The notes under the pieces were generated by a model, which was given only the letters and a program-made list of their open reading frames with translations, did no database searches and was not told where the DNA came from. From Arcobacter caeni (GTDB taxonomy: Bacteria > Campylobacterota > Campylobacteria > Campylobacterales > Arcobacteraceae), in NCBI RefSeq assembly GCF_003063245.1, contig NZ_MUXE01000009.1:35199-99198 (forward strand): a stretch of 64,000 nt of DNA, written 5' to 3'. Of this stretch, positions 16,776 to 26,239 are shown one piece after another; position 1 is the stretch's first letter; each line of letters opens with the position of its first letter. The translations under genes were made by a program, and so were the position numbers.

Positions 16776-17455
16776 TTTATCTCCTGCAAAGTTAAATCTT
16801 CTAATTTATAAACTTTATCACATCTATTAGCTAATTCATGCTCATGTGTCACAAGTATTAAACCCGCATCATTATTCTTAATATATTTAAATAATGTATT
16901 CATTACAATATTAGCAGTATCTTTATCGAGATTTCCAGTTGGTTCATCTGCAAAAATAATTTTTGGTTTTTTAGTCATAACTCTTGCTATTGAGAGTCTT
17001 TGTTGCTGACCACCACTTAATTCACCAACACCTTGATTTATTACATAATCAATATTTAACTCTTTTAATAAGTTTTTATCAATTTCTTCACCACTTAAAA
17101 GCGTAGCAATTTCAAGATTCTCAATTGCAGAAAATCCACGAAATAAATAATGAGCTTGAAAAATAATTCCAAAATCATCTCTTCTAATTTTTAATAATTG
17201 ATTTTGTTTTAGTGAATAAATATCTTTACTTTTAAAAATAACAGTACCAACAGATGGTTTTAAAAGAGAAGATAAAATATTTAGAAGTGTAGATTTTCCA
17301 CTTCCACTTGTACCTATAATTGCAATTGATTCTTTTTTATGAAGAGATAAATTAATATCGTTAAAAAGCTCATAATCAAATTTATGAGATAAATTTTTAG
17401 CTTGTAGTAAAAAGTCATCTGCAATGAGTGCCTCCATTTTATTAGCTTCACTCAT
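16772..17455 (-). CDS. lolD: ABC transporter ATP-binding protein, LolD-like
   Basis: This 227-aa ATPase has Walker A GTSGSGKST (about 48-56), Q-loop IIFQAHYLF, signature LSGGQQQR, Walker B IIFADEPTGNLD and H-loop VTHE. The ADEPTGNLD and HYLFRGFSAIENL sequences place it in the LolD/MacB/FtsE group that extracts lipoproteins or drives tripartite export. No permease (LolC/E type) is adjacent, so it must pair with one encoded elsewhere. It overlaps the next gene by 4 bp. Group membership is firm; the lipoprotein-release role is the best guess. Confidence 0.8.
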   Translation of the reverse strand: MSEANKMEALIADDFLLQAKNLSHKFDYELFNDINLSLHKKESIAIIGTSGSGKSTLLNILSSLLKPSVGTVIFKSKDIYSLKQNQLLKIRRDDFGIIFQAHYLFRGFSAIENLEIATLLSGEEIDKNLLKELNIDYVINQGVGELSGGQQQRLSIARVMTKKPKIIFADEPTGNLDKDTANIVMNTLFKYIKNNDAGLILVTHEHELANRCDKVYKLEDLTLQEIK

Positions 17456-17497
17456 TACATCTTCCTTTTTTATTTATACATAGTTGTTAAACTACGA

Positions 17498-18544
17498 TTA
17501 TTTTCCCATTTGTTTTGCAACTTCAGCTGCGAAATCTTCTTCTTTTTTCTCAATACCTTCACCAAGTTCAAATCTAATGTACTCAGTAATTTTAATAGAT
17601 GCATCAACATCAGCAATTGCTTGCTCTACAGTTTTTTTGTCATCCATTACATAAGCTTGAGATAAAAGTGCAAATCTACCATCTAATTGAGTATTATCTG
17701 TAATATATCTTTCGATTTTTCCAGGAATAATATTTGCCCAAATTTTTTCAGGTTTACCTTGTTCTTTTAATTCAGCTTCAAAAGCTGCTTTTGCAGTTGC
17801 AATAGCAGCTTCTGTTAATTGAGATTTAGAAACAAAATCAGGAATATTTTTTAATGTTTTCCCTAATCTTTTTAACTCATCATTATCAGCTGTAATTTCT
17901 GCAACAATTGCTCTGTTTTCAGATTCTACAAATGTAGGATCTAAATCTGTGTAAGAAATAACAGTTGGTTTCATAGCAGATGCGTGCATTGCTAATGATT
18001 TTAATAATGTAGCAGCTTTATCTTTAGCAGCTTCATCACAAGAAGCAGCTAATAAAACTCCAACTCTACCATTTGTATGAACATATGCATTTACAACAGT
18101 TCCTGTAACAGTAACTACTTTTCTAGCAACTAGATTTTCACCAATTGTAGCAATTTTACCGTTTAAGAAATCTGAAAAACTTGTTCCATTAATAGTTGAT
18201 GTAGCTAAAGCATCAGCATCAGCAATATTATTAGATTGAACATGAGAAATAATTTCTTGTGTTAAATCTAAAAAGTTTTGATTTTTAGCAACAAAATCTG
18301 TTTGTGCATTTAATTCAAGCATTGTCGCAACAGTGTTATTTGCGTTAACTTTAACAGCAATAACACCCTCAGCAGCAATATTTCCAGCTTTTTTAGCAGC
18401 TTTCCCTAGTCCAGCTTCTCTTAAAGCTTGAACCGCTTTTTCTAAATCACCATCAGTTTCATTAAGTGCATTTTTGCAATCAAGCATACCTGCACCTGTC
18501 ATTTCTCTTAATTCTTTAATTAATTGTGGAGTTGCACCAGCCAT
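17498..18544 (-). CDS. tsf: Translation elongation factor Ts
   Basis: This 348-aa guanine-nucleotide exchange factor recycles EF-Tu. The UBA-like N-terminus (LIKELREMTGAGMLDCKNAL), the NAQTDFVAKN core motif that contacts EF-Tu, and the C-terminal GEGIEKKEEDFAAEVAKQ are all present. It is longer than the 283-aa E. coli protein, as usual for epsilonproteobacteria. It starts 2 bp after the rpsB stop with GAGGAAG inside rpsB, making the universal rpsB-tsf operon. Confidence 0.98.
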   Translation of the reverse strand: MAGATPQLIKELREMTGAGMLDCKNALNETDGDLEKAVQALREAGLGKAAKKAGNIAAEGVIAVKVNANNTVATMLELNAQTDFVAKNQNFLDLTQEIISHVQSNNIADADALATSTINGTSFSDFLNGKIATIGENLVARKVVTVTGTVVNAYVHTNGRVGVLLAASCDEAAKDKAATLLKSLAMHASAMKPTVISYTDLDPTFVESENRAIVAEITADNDELKRLGKTLKNIPDFVSKSQLTEAAIATAKAAFEAELKEQGKPEKIWANIIPGKIERYITDNTQLDGRFALLSQAYVMDDKKTVEQAIADVDASIKITEYIRFELGEGIEKKEEDFAAEVAKQMGK

Positions 18545-18546
18545 AA

Positions 18547-19338
18547 TTATGCTTCCTCTGTTTCAAAAGCGATTTCTTCACCTTCAGCTACTGCTTCAGC
18601 AATTAAAGCTTCTGCTTCTTCTTGTGATACAGGCTCAAGATCTCCACCAATATCATCAGCTAATACAGCTTTTCCTTCATTCATAGCTGCAGCCATTTCG
18701 TTGCAGAATAAGTGAATTGATCTAATTGCATCATCATTTCCAGGAATTGGTAAATCTACAACATCAGGGTCACAATTTGTATCTAATGGAGCAACAACTG
18801 TAATTCCTAATCTTCTAGCTTCTGCAATAGCAATTTTTTCTTTAACAGCATCAAGAACAAACATCATATCTGGAAGTTTGTGCATTTCTTTGATACCACC
18901 AAGGTATAATTCTAATTTTTCTTCTTTTCTAGAAAGCATTAAAGCTTCTTTTTTAGTTAAAAGATCTAATTGACCTTCTTCTCTCATTTTTTTAATAATT
19001 TCTAATTTTCTAATTGATTTTTTAATTGTTCCAAAGTTAGTTAACATTCCACCTAACCATCTATGATTAACATATGGCATTCCACAAGAAATTGCAGCTT
19101 TTTTAATAGCTTCACTAGCTTGTTTTTTAGTACCAACAAAAATCATTGTTTGACCTTCAGCAGCTCTATCTTTAACAACATTATATGTATATCTGAAATA
19201 TCTTAATGTTTTTTGTAAATCTATAATATAGATATTTTTTCTAACACCGAAAATGAATTTTTTCATTTTTGGATTCCATCTTCTTGTTTGGTGTCCGAAG
19301 TGTACACCACATTCTAATAGGTCTTTCATTGTAACCAT
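18547..19338 (-). CDS. rpsB: 30S ribosomal protein S2
   Basis: This 263-aa protein of the small subunit has the family N-terminus [20 protein letters not shown] and the signature [13 protein letters not shown] start it at ATG 19336-19338, directly behind AAGGAG; the open frame extends 34 codons upstream, but that part has no ribosome binding site and is untranslated leader. The acidic tail is typical. It heads the rpsB-tsf operon under its own promoter near 19473. Confidence 0.97.
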   Translation of the reverse strand: MVTMKDLLECGVHFGHQTRRWNPKMKKFIFGVRKNIYIIDLQKTLRYFRYTYNVVKDRAAEGQTMIFVGTKKQASEAIKKAAISCGMPYVNHRWLGGMLTNFGTIKKSIRKLEIIKKMREEGQLDLLTKKEALMLSRKEEKLELYLGGIKEMHKLPDMMFVLDAVKEKIAIAEARRLGITVVAPLDTNCDPDVVDLPIPGNDDAIRSIHLFCNEMAAAMNEGKAVLADDIGGDLEPVSQEEAEALIAEAVAEGEEIAFETEEA

Positions 19339-19478
19339 AGTAATTCTCCTTGAATTAATTGTATTTTTGTAATTGGGTTTAGCCTCTGTGTCCCTTAATG
19401 CTAAGATTTCTCTTTTCACAACCCATACAAGGATTGACACATGTGAGGTTCTAATTTAAAATTAGAGTTGCGATTATA
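19339..19478 (-). promoter_or_regulatory. rpsB promoter and structured leader
   Basis: Reading the minus strand, TATAAT is at 19478-19473, so RNA should begin near 19467. The first bases of that RNA form the hairpin TCTAATTT/AAATTAGA (19466-19450). About 128 nt of untranslated leader follow before the S2 start. S2 represses its own mRNA in other bacteria; whether this leader does so is inferred only. Confidence 0.5.
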
Positions 19479-19494
19479 TATAAAGTATGATTAA

Positions 19495-19516
19495 TTCTTC
19501 TTTAATCAAAGAAGAA
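19495..19516 (-). terminator. Terminator between murE and rpsB
   Basis: TTCTTCTTT and AAAGAAGAA form a 9-bp stem with a 4-nt loop directly after the murE stop, on the minus strand. Confidence 0.5.
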
Positions 19517-19518
19517 AA

Positions 19519-20805
19519 CTATTCTGCTTTTATATGTTTTAAAATTTCTTCTTTATCAGAAAAAGGGAATTTTTTATCATAAATGATTTGAGTAGCTTCA
19601 TCACCTTTTCCAAGAACTAAAACTACAGAATTTTCATTTGCCATTTCCATAGCTTTTTTAATGGCTTCTTTTCTATTGATTTCAACTAAAACACTTGGAT
19701 GATTTTTAATTCCTGATAAAATATCTTCAATTATTAAATCTGGATCTTCATTTCTTGGATTATCGCTAGTTACAATTATATGTTTTGCAAAATTTGCAGC
19801 AATTTGTCCCATTAATGGTCTTTTTAATTTATCTCTATCTCCACCTGCACCAAATACGCAAATGATTTCTTTTTCATTAAAACTTTGTAAAACTTCTTTC
19901 ATTCCATCAGGTGTATGCGCAAAATCTACAATTGCCAAAGGATTAGAACAAACTGTTTCCATTCTTCCACTAACTCCTGCAAATCCCTCTAAAGCTTCAC
20001 AAATTTCATCTAAAGGTTTTTGTGTAGTTATATGAACAGCTGCAACTGCTGCCATAAGATTATAAACATTAAAAATTCCCATCATAGTTGATGAAAACGA
20101 GTGCATTTCTCCAAAATGAGAAAACATTACATGTGTTCCATTTTTAAAAGAATATGCTGTAACTTTATAAGTTGATGGTTCATCCAAAGAATAAGCAAAA
20201 CCATTTTTAGAATTGTATTTTACAATTTTGTCATCTTTATTTATAAGTTTTTTACAATCATCATCAAAAAATGAGTTTTTAACTCTAATATATTCTTCAA
20301 TAGTTTTATGATAATCCAAATGATCTCTTGTTATATTTGTATGAATTTTAAGAGCAAACTCTAAACCTTCAATTCTTTTTTGCTCAATTGCATGAGAACT
20401 TACTTCCATAACAAAAAAAGTACACCCATTTTGCATAGCTTTTTGAATATGCGCAAAATTTCCAAGCTGAACAGGGGTTGTTAAAGAGTAATCTTCAACT
20501 CTTTCATCATTAATAAAAAATCCTCTTGTTCCTTGAAGTGCAACTTTATATCCTAAATCTAATAAAATAGAATAAATGGCAGCAGCAGTTGTTGTTTTGC
20601 CATTTGTTCCTGTTATTCCAATAACTTTAATACTTGACATATCTAAATGATTTTTCAACTCATTTGCAGTTATTATTTCTTTACAACCATTTAAAATTGC
20701 ACTATCTTTAAACTTTTCATTTTGTTTTGAAACTACAAAAACAGAATTTTCATCTGCTTCATTTGAATTATCTGTATAAACTCTATTATTTATGATTAAC
20801 TGCAA
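19519..20805 (-). CDS. murE: UDP-N-acetylmuramoyl-tripeptide synthetase MurE
   Basis: This 428-aa cytoplasmic ligase adds meso-diaminopimelate to UDP-MurNAc-L-Ala-D-Glu in peptidoglycan synthesis. The ATP loop GITGTNGKTTTA, the carbamylated-lysine region, and the DNPR motif (VTSDNPRNEDP) that recognises diaminopimelate are all visible. The N-terminal UDP-binding domain is short, as in other epsilonproteobacteria. The start is TTG 20805, inside the last 20 bases of the upstream TPR-like gene, with no better alternative in frame. Confidence 0.95.
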   Translation of the reverse strand: MQLIINNRVYTDNSNEADENSVFVVSKQNEKFKDSAILNGCKEIITANELKNHLDMSSIKVIGITGTNGKTTTAAAIYSILLDLGYKVALQGTRGFFINDERVEDYSLTTPVQLGNFAHIQKAMQNGCTFFVMEVSSHAIEQKRIEGLEFALKIHTNITRDHLDYHKTIEEYIRVKNSFFDDDCKKLINKDDKIVKYNSKNGFAYSLDEPSTYKVTAYSFKNGTHVMFSHFGEMHSFSSTMMGIFNVYNLMAAVAAVHITTQKPLDEICEALEGFAGVSGRMETVCSNPLAIVDFAHTPDGMKEVLQSFNEKEIICVFGAGGDRDKLKRPLMGQIAANFAKHIIVTSDNPRNEDPDLIIEDILSGIKNHPSVLVEINRKEAIKKAMEMANENSVVLVLGKGDEATQIIYDKKFPFSDKEEILKHIKAE

Positions 20806-21379
20806 TTTTTTTCTCTTCTAATTTTTTATATAATTTTTCAATCTCTTTATCATAAGAGAAATATTCATTAAATCCATCTAAATATGTATAAGCTGTACTA
20901 TTAAAATCATTATCAATCAATTTTGTAACAAAATCAAAAAAATCATCTTTATTTTCAATGGCAACTTTTGTAGAAAACATAATATCTTCAAAAGCAATTC
21001 TAAATGACCCTCTTGATCCTATTAAATTTTTAAAATCCTCATATCTAATCGCATCAAGTGATTCAATAGTCGAAGTACTCAACTCTTTTAAAACTTCCAT
21101 CATTTTATCAATATCACCATCATAAGCATTTATCATATCTTCAACATATCTTATTGCTTCTTCTAGATTTTCATCTTTTACGATATTAAAATAGTCATAA
21201 AGTGAAATTGCTTTTTCTTCATCTTCACTTGCAATATCGCAAAACAACGCATAAATGGGATATTCCTTATTTTGTGGAAAATTTGATGATAGTTGTGAAT
21301 ATAAAAATAAAGCTTTATTAAATTCTTTTTGAGTAAAAAAACTATTTGCTTCATTTAATAATCTATCTTCATTTATCAT
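20786..21379 (-). CDS. TPR-like helical protein of unknown function
   Basis: This 197-aa soluble, acidic protein starts with a tetratricopeptide-like unit (NEANSFFTQKEFNKALFLYSQLSSNFPQN is one repeat pair) and is predicted all helical. No enzyme motif is visible. ATG 21379 overlaps the stop of the NifU-domain gene by one base and its end overlaps murE by 20 bp, so it is embedded in a tightly coupled unit. A role as a protein-binding adaptor is only suggested by the TPR fold. Confidence 0.75.
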   Translation of the reverse strand: MINEDRLLNEANSFFTQKEFNKALFLYSQLSSNFPQNKEYPIYALFCDIASEDEEKAISLYDYFNIVKDENLEEAIRYVEDMINAYDGDIDKMMEVLKELSTSTIESLDAIRYEDFKNLIGSRGSFRIAFEDIMFSTKVAIENKDDFFDFVTKLIDNDFNSTAYTYLDGFNEYFSYDKEIEKLYKKLEEKKIAVNHK

Positions 21380-21657
21380 TAAAATTCCTCTAATTTATTT
21401 TCCATACCTTGTGGTACATTAACTATTTGTAACTCTGGATGAATTGCTGCTTTTAACTCTTTTTCTACAATATATTTTAATGTACTTCCACTAGCACTAC
21501 ATCCAACACATGCACCTTTTAATTGAATAAAAACTTTTGCATTTTTAATATCCAAAAGTTCAATTGCTCCACCATCTCGAGCAAGCATCGGTGCAATCTT
21601 ATTTTTTATAATTGAACTTACAGGCTCTTGTAAATCTTCATCAGAAAATGGCATCAT
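21379..21657 (-). CDS. NifU C-terminal domain (Nfu-type) Fe-S carrier
   Basis: This 92-aa protein is a stand-alone Nfu domain. LARDGGAIELLDI and GACVGCSASGSTLKYIVEKEL include the CxxC pair that holds a 4Fe-4S cluster for delivery to apo-enzymes. No A-type or scaffold domain is attached. It is the second of three closely packed genes (membrane peptide, Nfu, TPR-like). ATG 21657 is followed by another ATG; either could be used. The family is firm. Confidence 0.9.
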   Translation of the reverse strand: MMPFSDEDLQEPVSSIIKNKIAPMLARDGGAIELLDIKNAKVFIQLKGACVGCSASGSTLKYIVEKELKAAIHPELQIVNVPQGMENKLEEF

Positions 21658-21658
21658 A

Positions 21659-21772
21659 TTATTTTACCTCTTTTGCTTTTCTTTTTACATAATATATTCC
21701 AACTGCTATAAAGACTAAAATTACAGCTATTGTTTGGAATATAAAAGTAAGTGTTACTTCTTCTTGAAACAT
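21659..21772 (-). CDS. Small single-pass membrane peptide (37 aa)
   Basis: A complete short frame lies between ileS and the Nfu gene: ATG at 21770-21772, TAA at 21659-21661, preceded by AGGAAA. The peptide is MFQEEVTLTFIFQTIAVILV followed by FIAVGIYYVKRKAKEVK: one transmembrane helix with a positive C-terminus, so probably N-out, C-in. The frame fills the gap exactly (7 bp after ileS, 1 bp before Nfu), which supports reality. The function is unknown; a small subunit or regulator of a membrane complex is possible. Confidence 0.7.
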   Translation of the reverse strand: MFQEEVTLTFIFQTIAVILVFIAVGIYYVKRKAKEVK

Positions 21773-21779
21773 TTTTTTC

Positions 21780-24509
21780 CTATTTTAAAACTTCTTCACA
21801 TCTATTACAAAGTGTTTCTTCTTTAACAGCTGTAAACTTCCAACATCTTGGACATTTATGCTTATTTGCTTTATAAACTTCAAACTCTTTCCCATCAATT
21901 TGGAAACTTCCAAGTATATCAGAGTTTTGTTTATCTTTTGTTACGCTACTTACTAAAAACCAATCACTTGATTCTACTTCGTCTAAACCTAAAATATCTT
22001 CACAATTTGTATAAATCATTAATTCTAATGTTGATTTTATTACTTTTTCTTTACTTAGAGCATCTTTTATTTCAGAGAATTTTTCTTTTGCTGCAAATAA
22101 AGTAGCTTCATTAATAGTTACTTCAACATTTGGTAATTCAACTTTTTTATAATCAAAAATATCTTCACAATCAGCTTTTATAAAATCAGGTGCAAATACC
22201 AATAATTCGTCCATTGTATAAGTTAATATTGGCGCCATTGTAGAAATTAATTTTTTAACAATTAAAGCCATTGCACTTTGAGATGCAAGTCTATGAATAT
22301 CATTTTTATCATCACAATATAATCTATCTTTACAAACATCAAGATAAATTCCAGATAAATCCACAACTAAGAAGTTATTTAATTTGTTTAAACCTTTTGA
22401 AAATTCATATACATTAAATGCAGCTTCGATTTCATCAAATACTTTTTTAGCTTTATTTAAAACCCATTTATCTAAAGGTCCCATTTTATCAACTGCTACA
22501 ATTTCTTCTAAATCAGAAACATTTGCAAGTAAAAATCTTGCAGTATTTCTAATTTTTCTATAAAGTTCTGCATTTTGTTTTAAGATATTATCAGAGATTT
22601 TTAAATCAGATTGATAATCACTCATAGCAACCCAAAGTCTTAAAATTTCACTTCCGTACTCTTTTAAAACTTTATCAGGAGCAACAACATTTCCTTTAGA
22701 TTTTGACATTTTTTCACCTTTTTCATCAACAGTGAATCCATGTGTTAAAATCGATTTATAAGGAGCAATTTCGCTTGATGCTAAAGTTGTTAAAAGTGAA
22801 GATTGGAACCAACCTCTATGTTGGTCACTTCCTTCAAGATACATATCAGCAGGGAAAGTTCCAGCATCATAGTTTCTAGATCTTAAAACTGCATTTTGAG
22901 TTGAACCTGAGTCAAACCAAACATCTAAAATATCAGTTGTTTTTTCTAAATCATCAGCATTTAATCCACTTCCTGGATATAGTAATTCTGAAATTTCTAA
23001 ATCATACCAAGCATCACAACCTTTTTGTTCAAAAATCATAGCTGTGTAATTTAATACTTTTTCATCAAAAACAATTTCATCAGTTTTTTTATTTCTAAAA
23101 AATGCAATTGGAACACCCCAATCTCTTTGTCTTGAAATACACCAGTCAGGTCTTCCATCAAGCATTGCTTTTAATCTATTTCTTCCCCATTCAGGATAAA
23201 AAGTTAAATTTTCAACAACATTTAAAGCATTTTCTCTTAGCGTTTTATTTTGTTTTCCATATTTATCATCAACAGAAATAAACCATTGTTTAGTAGCTCT
23301 AAAAATAATTGGTGTATGTGTTCTCCAACAATGTGGATAAGAATGTCTAATATCTACTCTTTTTATTAAAGCTGTACCTAATTCTTCAAGAATTAATTCA
23401 TTTGCTTTAAATACATTTAATCCTAAATATTTTTCAGTATCTCTAAATAATTTTTCTCTAACAATAGTTTCATCATATTTTCCAAATGCATCAACAGGCA
23501 TAAGAACATCTAAACCATAAACTAAACCAATTTTGTAGTCATCTTCTCCATGTCCGGGTGCTGTATGAACAGCTCCTGTTCCTGAATCCATCATAACATG
23601 TTCACCTAAAACAATTTTAGAGAATCTATCATTTAATGGATTGATTGCATTTGTATTTTCTAAATCTTTTGGATTAATAACTTCAACTATATCTCCACTT
23701 ATCACACCATTTTCAATTAATGTGTTATACAATTTTTTTGCAACAATAAATTTATCACTTGTAAGAACATACTCTTCTTCACCATTAAGTGAGATTCCTG
23801 TATTTGCAGGTAAAGTCCAAGGAGTTGTAGTCCAAATAATAATACTTGCGTTCAATTTTTCATGTTTAAATGCAACATAAATTGATGGTGAAGTTTTATC
23901 TTCATATTCAACTTCAGCTTCAGCAAGTGCTGTTTGTGCAGCCCAAGACCAATAAACTGGTTTGCTTCTCTGAATTAATAAACCTTGTTTAGCAATTGCA
24001 CATAATTCTCTATAAATATTAGCTTCAAATTTAAAATCCATTGTTAAATAAGGATTTTCCCAATCAGCAATAACACCTAATTGTTTAAATTCACTTCTTT
24101 GAATATCAACAAATTTAGTTGCATGATCTCGACAAAGTTGTCTAAGTTTTGATTTTGGAAGTAATTTTTTCTTTTCAGAACCAATCTTTTCTTCAACTTT
24201 TTGCTCAATTGGCAATCCATGACAATCCCATCCTGGAACATATCTAATTGATTTTCCCTCAAAATAATGAAATTTGTTAATAATATCTTTTAAAATTTTA
24301 TTTAATGCATGTCCAATATGAATATTTCCATTTGCATAAGGAGGTCCATCATGAAGTGTAAAAGATTCACAACCTACCCTATTTTTTTTCATCTTGTCAT
24401 AAACTTTTTTCTCATCCCATTCTTTATATTTAATAGGTTCATTGTTAGGAAGATTTCCTCTCATTGGGAAATCAGTTTTTGGAAGCAGTAAACTCTCTTT
24501 ATAATCCAT
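21780..24509 (-). CDS. ileS: Isoleucyl-tRNA synthetase
   Basis: This 909-aa class I synthetase charges tRNA-Ile and edits valine. HIGH is at 64-67 (NGNIHIGHALNK); the KMSKS loop is in EKMSKSKGNVV; the editing domain has WTTTPWTLPANTG. The C-terminal zinc finger CPRCWKF...CNRC closes the protein. I choose ATG 24509 (MDYKESLLLP) behind AAGGTG rather than a start 7 codons upstream, because family members begin there. No T-box or other tRNA-sensing leader is visible in the 200 bp upstream. Confidence 0.97.
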   Translation of the reverse strand: MDYKESLLLPKTDFPMRGNLPNNEPIKYKEWDEKKVYDKMKKNRVGCESFTLHDGPPYANGNIHIGHALNKILKDIINKFHYFEGKSIRYVPGWDCHGLPIEQKVEEKIGSEKKKLLPKSKLRQLCRDHATKFVDIQRSEFKQLGVIADWENPYLTMDFKFEANIYRELCAIAKQGLLIQRSKPVYWSWAAQTALAEAEVEYEDKTSPSIYVAFKHEKLNASIIIWTTTPWTLPANTGISLNGEEEYVLTSDKFIVAKKLYNTLIENGVISGDIVEVINPKDLENTNAINPLNDRFSKIVLGEHVMMDSGTGAVHTAPGHGEDDYKIGLVYGLDVLMPVDAFGKYDETIVREKLFRDTEKYLGLNVFKANELILEELGTALIKRVDIRHSYPHCWRTHTPIIFRATKQWFISVDDKYGKQNKTLRENALNVVENLTFYPEWGRNRLKAMLDGRPDWCISRQRDWGVPIAFFRNKKTDEIVFDEKVLNYTAMIFEQKGCDAWYDLEISELLYPGSGLNADDLEKTTDILDVWFDSGSTQNAVLRSRNYDAGTFPADMYLEGSDQHRGWFQSSLLTTLASSEIAPYKSILTHGFTVDEKGEKMSKSKGNVVAPDKVLKEYGSEILRLWVAMSDYQSDLKISDNILKQNAELYRKIRNTARFLLANVSDLEEIVAVDKMGPLDKWVLNKAKKVFDEIEAAFNVYEFSKGLNKLNNFLVVDLSGIYLDVCKDRLYCDDKNDIHRLASQSAMALIVKKLISTMAPILTYTMDELLVFAPDFIKADCEDIFDYKKVELPNVEVTINEATLFAAKEKFSEIKDALSKEKVIKSTLELMIYTNCEDILGLDEVESSDWFLVSSVTKDKQNSDILGSFQIDGKEFEVYKANKHKCPRCWKFTAVKEETLCNRCEEVLK

Positions 24510-24754
24510 TATCACACCTTTGACATTCAAAATATTTGTAGTTTTAATTAAAGTATTGATTATATCTAATTTAGTTTAAAATAAATTTATGACTTTTAGT
24601 TAAATATATAAGTAAAAAGATTAAGAAATAAGCTTATGTTACAAAAATCTATACTTAAGATATATAATTAAAAGAAATATCTATTCTTTTATCTAAAATA
24701 TAAATTTTATATGATAGAATTTCCAGATATTTCACAAAAACACAGGAAAAATAA

Positions 24755-26119
24755 ATGAACGAAAAACACTATGAAGTAGTAATCGTAGGTGGAGGAATCT
24801 CGGGAGCTGCTCTATTTTATGAGTTAGCTAAATATTCAACTGCAACAAAAATCTGTTTGTTAGAAAAGTATGAAGATCTTGCAACTTTAAACTCTAAAGG
24901 TACAAGTAACTCTCAAACTATTCATGTTGGTGATATTGAAACTAACTACACTTTATCAAAAGCAAAAGTTACAAAAAGAACTGCGAAAATGATTGAGAAG
25001 TTCTGTTTACAATATAATTTACAAGAAAAAATTATGTTTAAACACCAAAAAATGGCTTTAGGTGTTGGTGAGAAAGAAGTTGAATTCATTACAAAAAGAT
25101 ACAATGAATTTAAAGAAGTTTTTCCTTATTTAGAATTATGGGATAAAGAAACATTAAGAGTGCTAGAGCCTAAGTTAGTTTATGCTGATAAAGCACAAAC
25201 AATAGATAGACCTGAACCAATTATTGCAATGGGTGCAAAAGATCAATATACAACTGTTGATTTTGGAGCTATGACAAAAGAATTAGCAAAAGCTGGTCAA
25301 GCTGCAGATACTTCAAAAACAACTGACATTTTCTTTAATTCAGAAGTTGAAGAAATTGAAAAAGTTGGAAATAAATATAAATTAACAACTGTTAATGGAA
25401 CTGTTTATACAGCTGATTTTGTTGTTGTAAATGCAGGTGCGCACTCATTATACTTAGCTCATAAAATGGGTTATGGTAAACACATGGGTTCTTTATCAAT
25501 GGCAGGATCATTTTATATTACAAATGGTGAATTCTTAAATGGTAAAGTTTATATGGTACAAAATGATAAATTACCATTTGCAGCACTTCATGGTGATCCA
25601 GATATCTTAGAAAATGGTAAAACAAGATTTGGTCCAACTGCTCTTGCTTTATTAGTTCTTGAAAGATATAAAGGTGGTAAATCAATATTCCAATGTTTAA
25701 AAACTATGAATATTGATGGAAGTATCTTAAAAATCTTCTGGGATTTATTAAAAGATTCAGAAATAAGAAATTATGTATTTAAAAACTTCTTATTTGAAGT
25801 TCCAGGAATAAACAAAGGTTTATTCGTAAAAGATGCTAGAAAAATTGTTCCATCTTTAACTGTAGATGATTTAGAGTATGCAAAAGGATTTGGTGGTGTT
25901 AGACCTCAAGTTCTTAATAAAACTGAAAAAAAATTAATGCTTGGTGAAGCTTCTTTAAGTGAAGGAAAAGGAATTATCTTTAATATGACTCCAAGTCCAG
26001 GAGCAACTTCTTGCTTAGGAAATGCAGAAAGAGATATTAAAGTAGTTTGTGACTATTTAAAATTAGAGTTTAATGAAGCTCAATTCTTAGCTGATTTTAC
26101 TGACCCAGAAATCGCGTAA
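24755..26119 (+). CDS. mqo: FAD-dependent malate:quinone oxidoreductase
   Basis: This 454-aa peripheral membrane enzyme oxidises malate to oxaloacetate and passes electrons to menaquinone, replacing NAD malate dehydrogenase. The N-terminal FAD motif is VVIVGGGISGAALFYEL (glycines at 12-17), followed by LEKYEDLATLNSKGTSNSQTIHVGD typical of the Mqo family as found in epsilonproteobacteria. Other family segments are FGPTALALLVLERYKGGKS and the C-terminal SPGATSCLGNAERD. Length is close to that of Helicobacter and Campylobacter Mqo. Monocistronic, with promoter sequences in the 200-bp gap upstream. Confidence 0.95.
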   Translation: MNEKHYEVVIVGGGISGAALFYELAKYSTATKICLLEKYEDLATLNSKGTSNSQTIHVGDIETNYTLSKAKVTKRTAKMIEKFCLQYNLQEKIMFKHQKMALGVGEKEVEFITKRYNEFKEVFPYLELWDKETLRVLEPKLVYADKAQTIDRPEPIIAMGAKDQYTTVDFGAMTKELAKAGQAADTSKTTDIFFNSEVEEIEKVGNKYKLTTVNGTVYTADFVVVNAGAHSLYLAHKMGYGKHMGSLSMAGSFYITNGEFLNGKVYMVQNDKLPFAALHGDPDILENGKTRFGPTALALLVLERYKGGKSIFQCLKTMNIDGSILKIFWDLLKDSEIRNYVFKNFLFEVPGINKGLFVKDARKIVPSLTVDDLEYAKGFGGVRPQVLNKTEKKLMLGEASLSEGKGIIFNMTPSPGATSCLGNAERDIKVVCDYLKLEFNEAQFLADFTDPEIA

Positions 26120-26239
26120 AACTTACTTTATATGTATAATAAGAGTTGATTCTTATTATACATATTTTCTCTCTTATTTTTTTTTAATCTTAAACATATA
26201 AAATACTATCCTGTAAATTGATTTAAAAGGATGTATTCA

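Noticed and set aside
19339..19440. N-terminal extension of ribosomal protein S2
   Set aside because: The extra codons lack a ribosome site, do not resemble S2, and lie in the untranslated leader; ATG 19338 has AAGGAG.
24531..24754. T-box or riboswitch upstream of ileS or mqo
   Set aside because: No T-box sequence or conserved aptamer motif is visible; only AT-rich promoter-like DNA.
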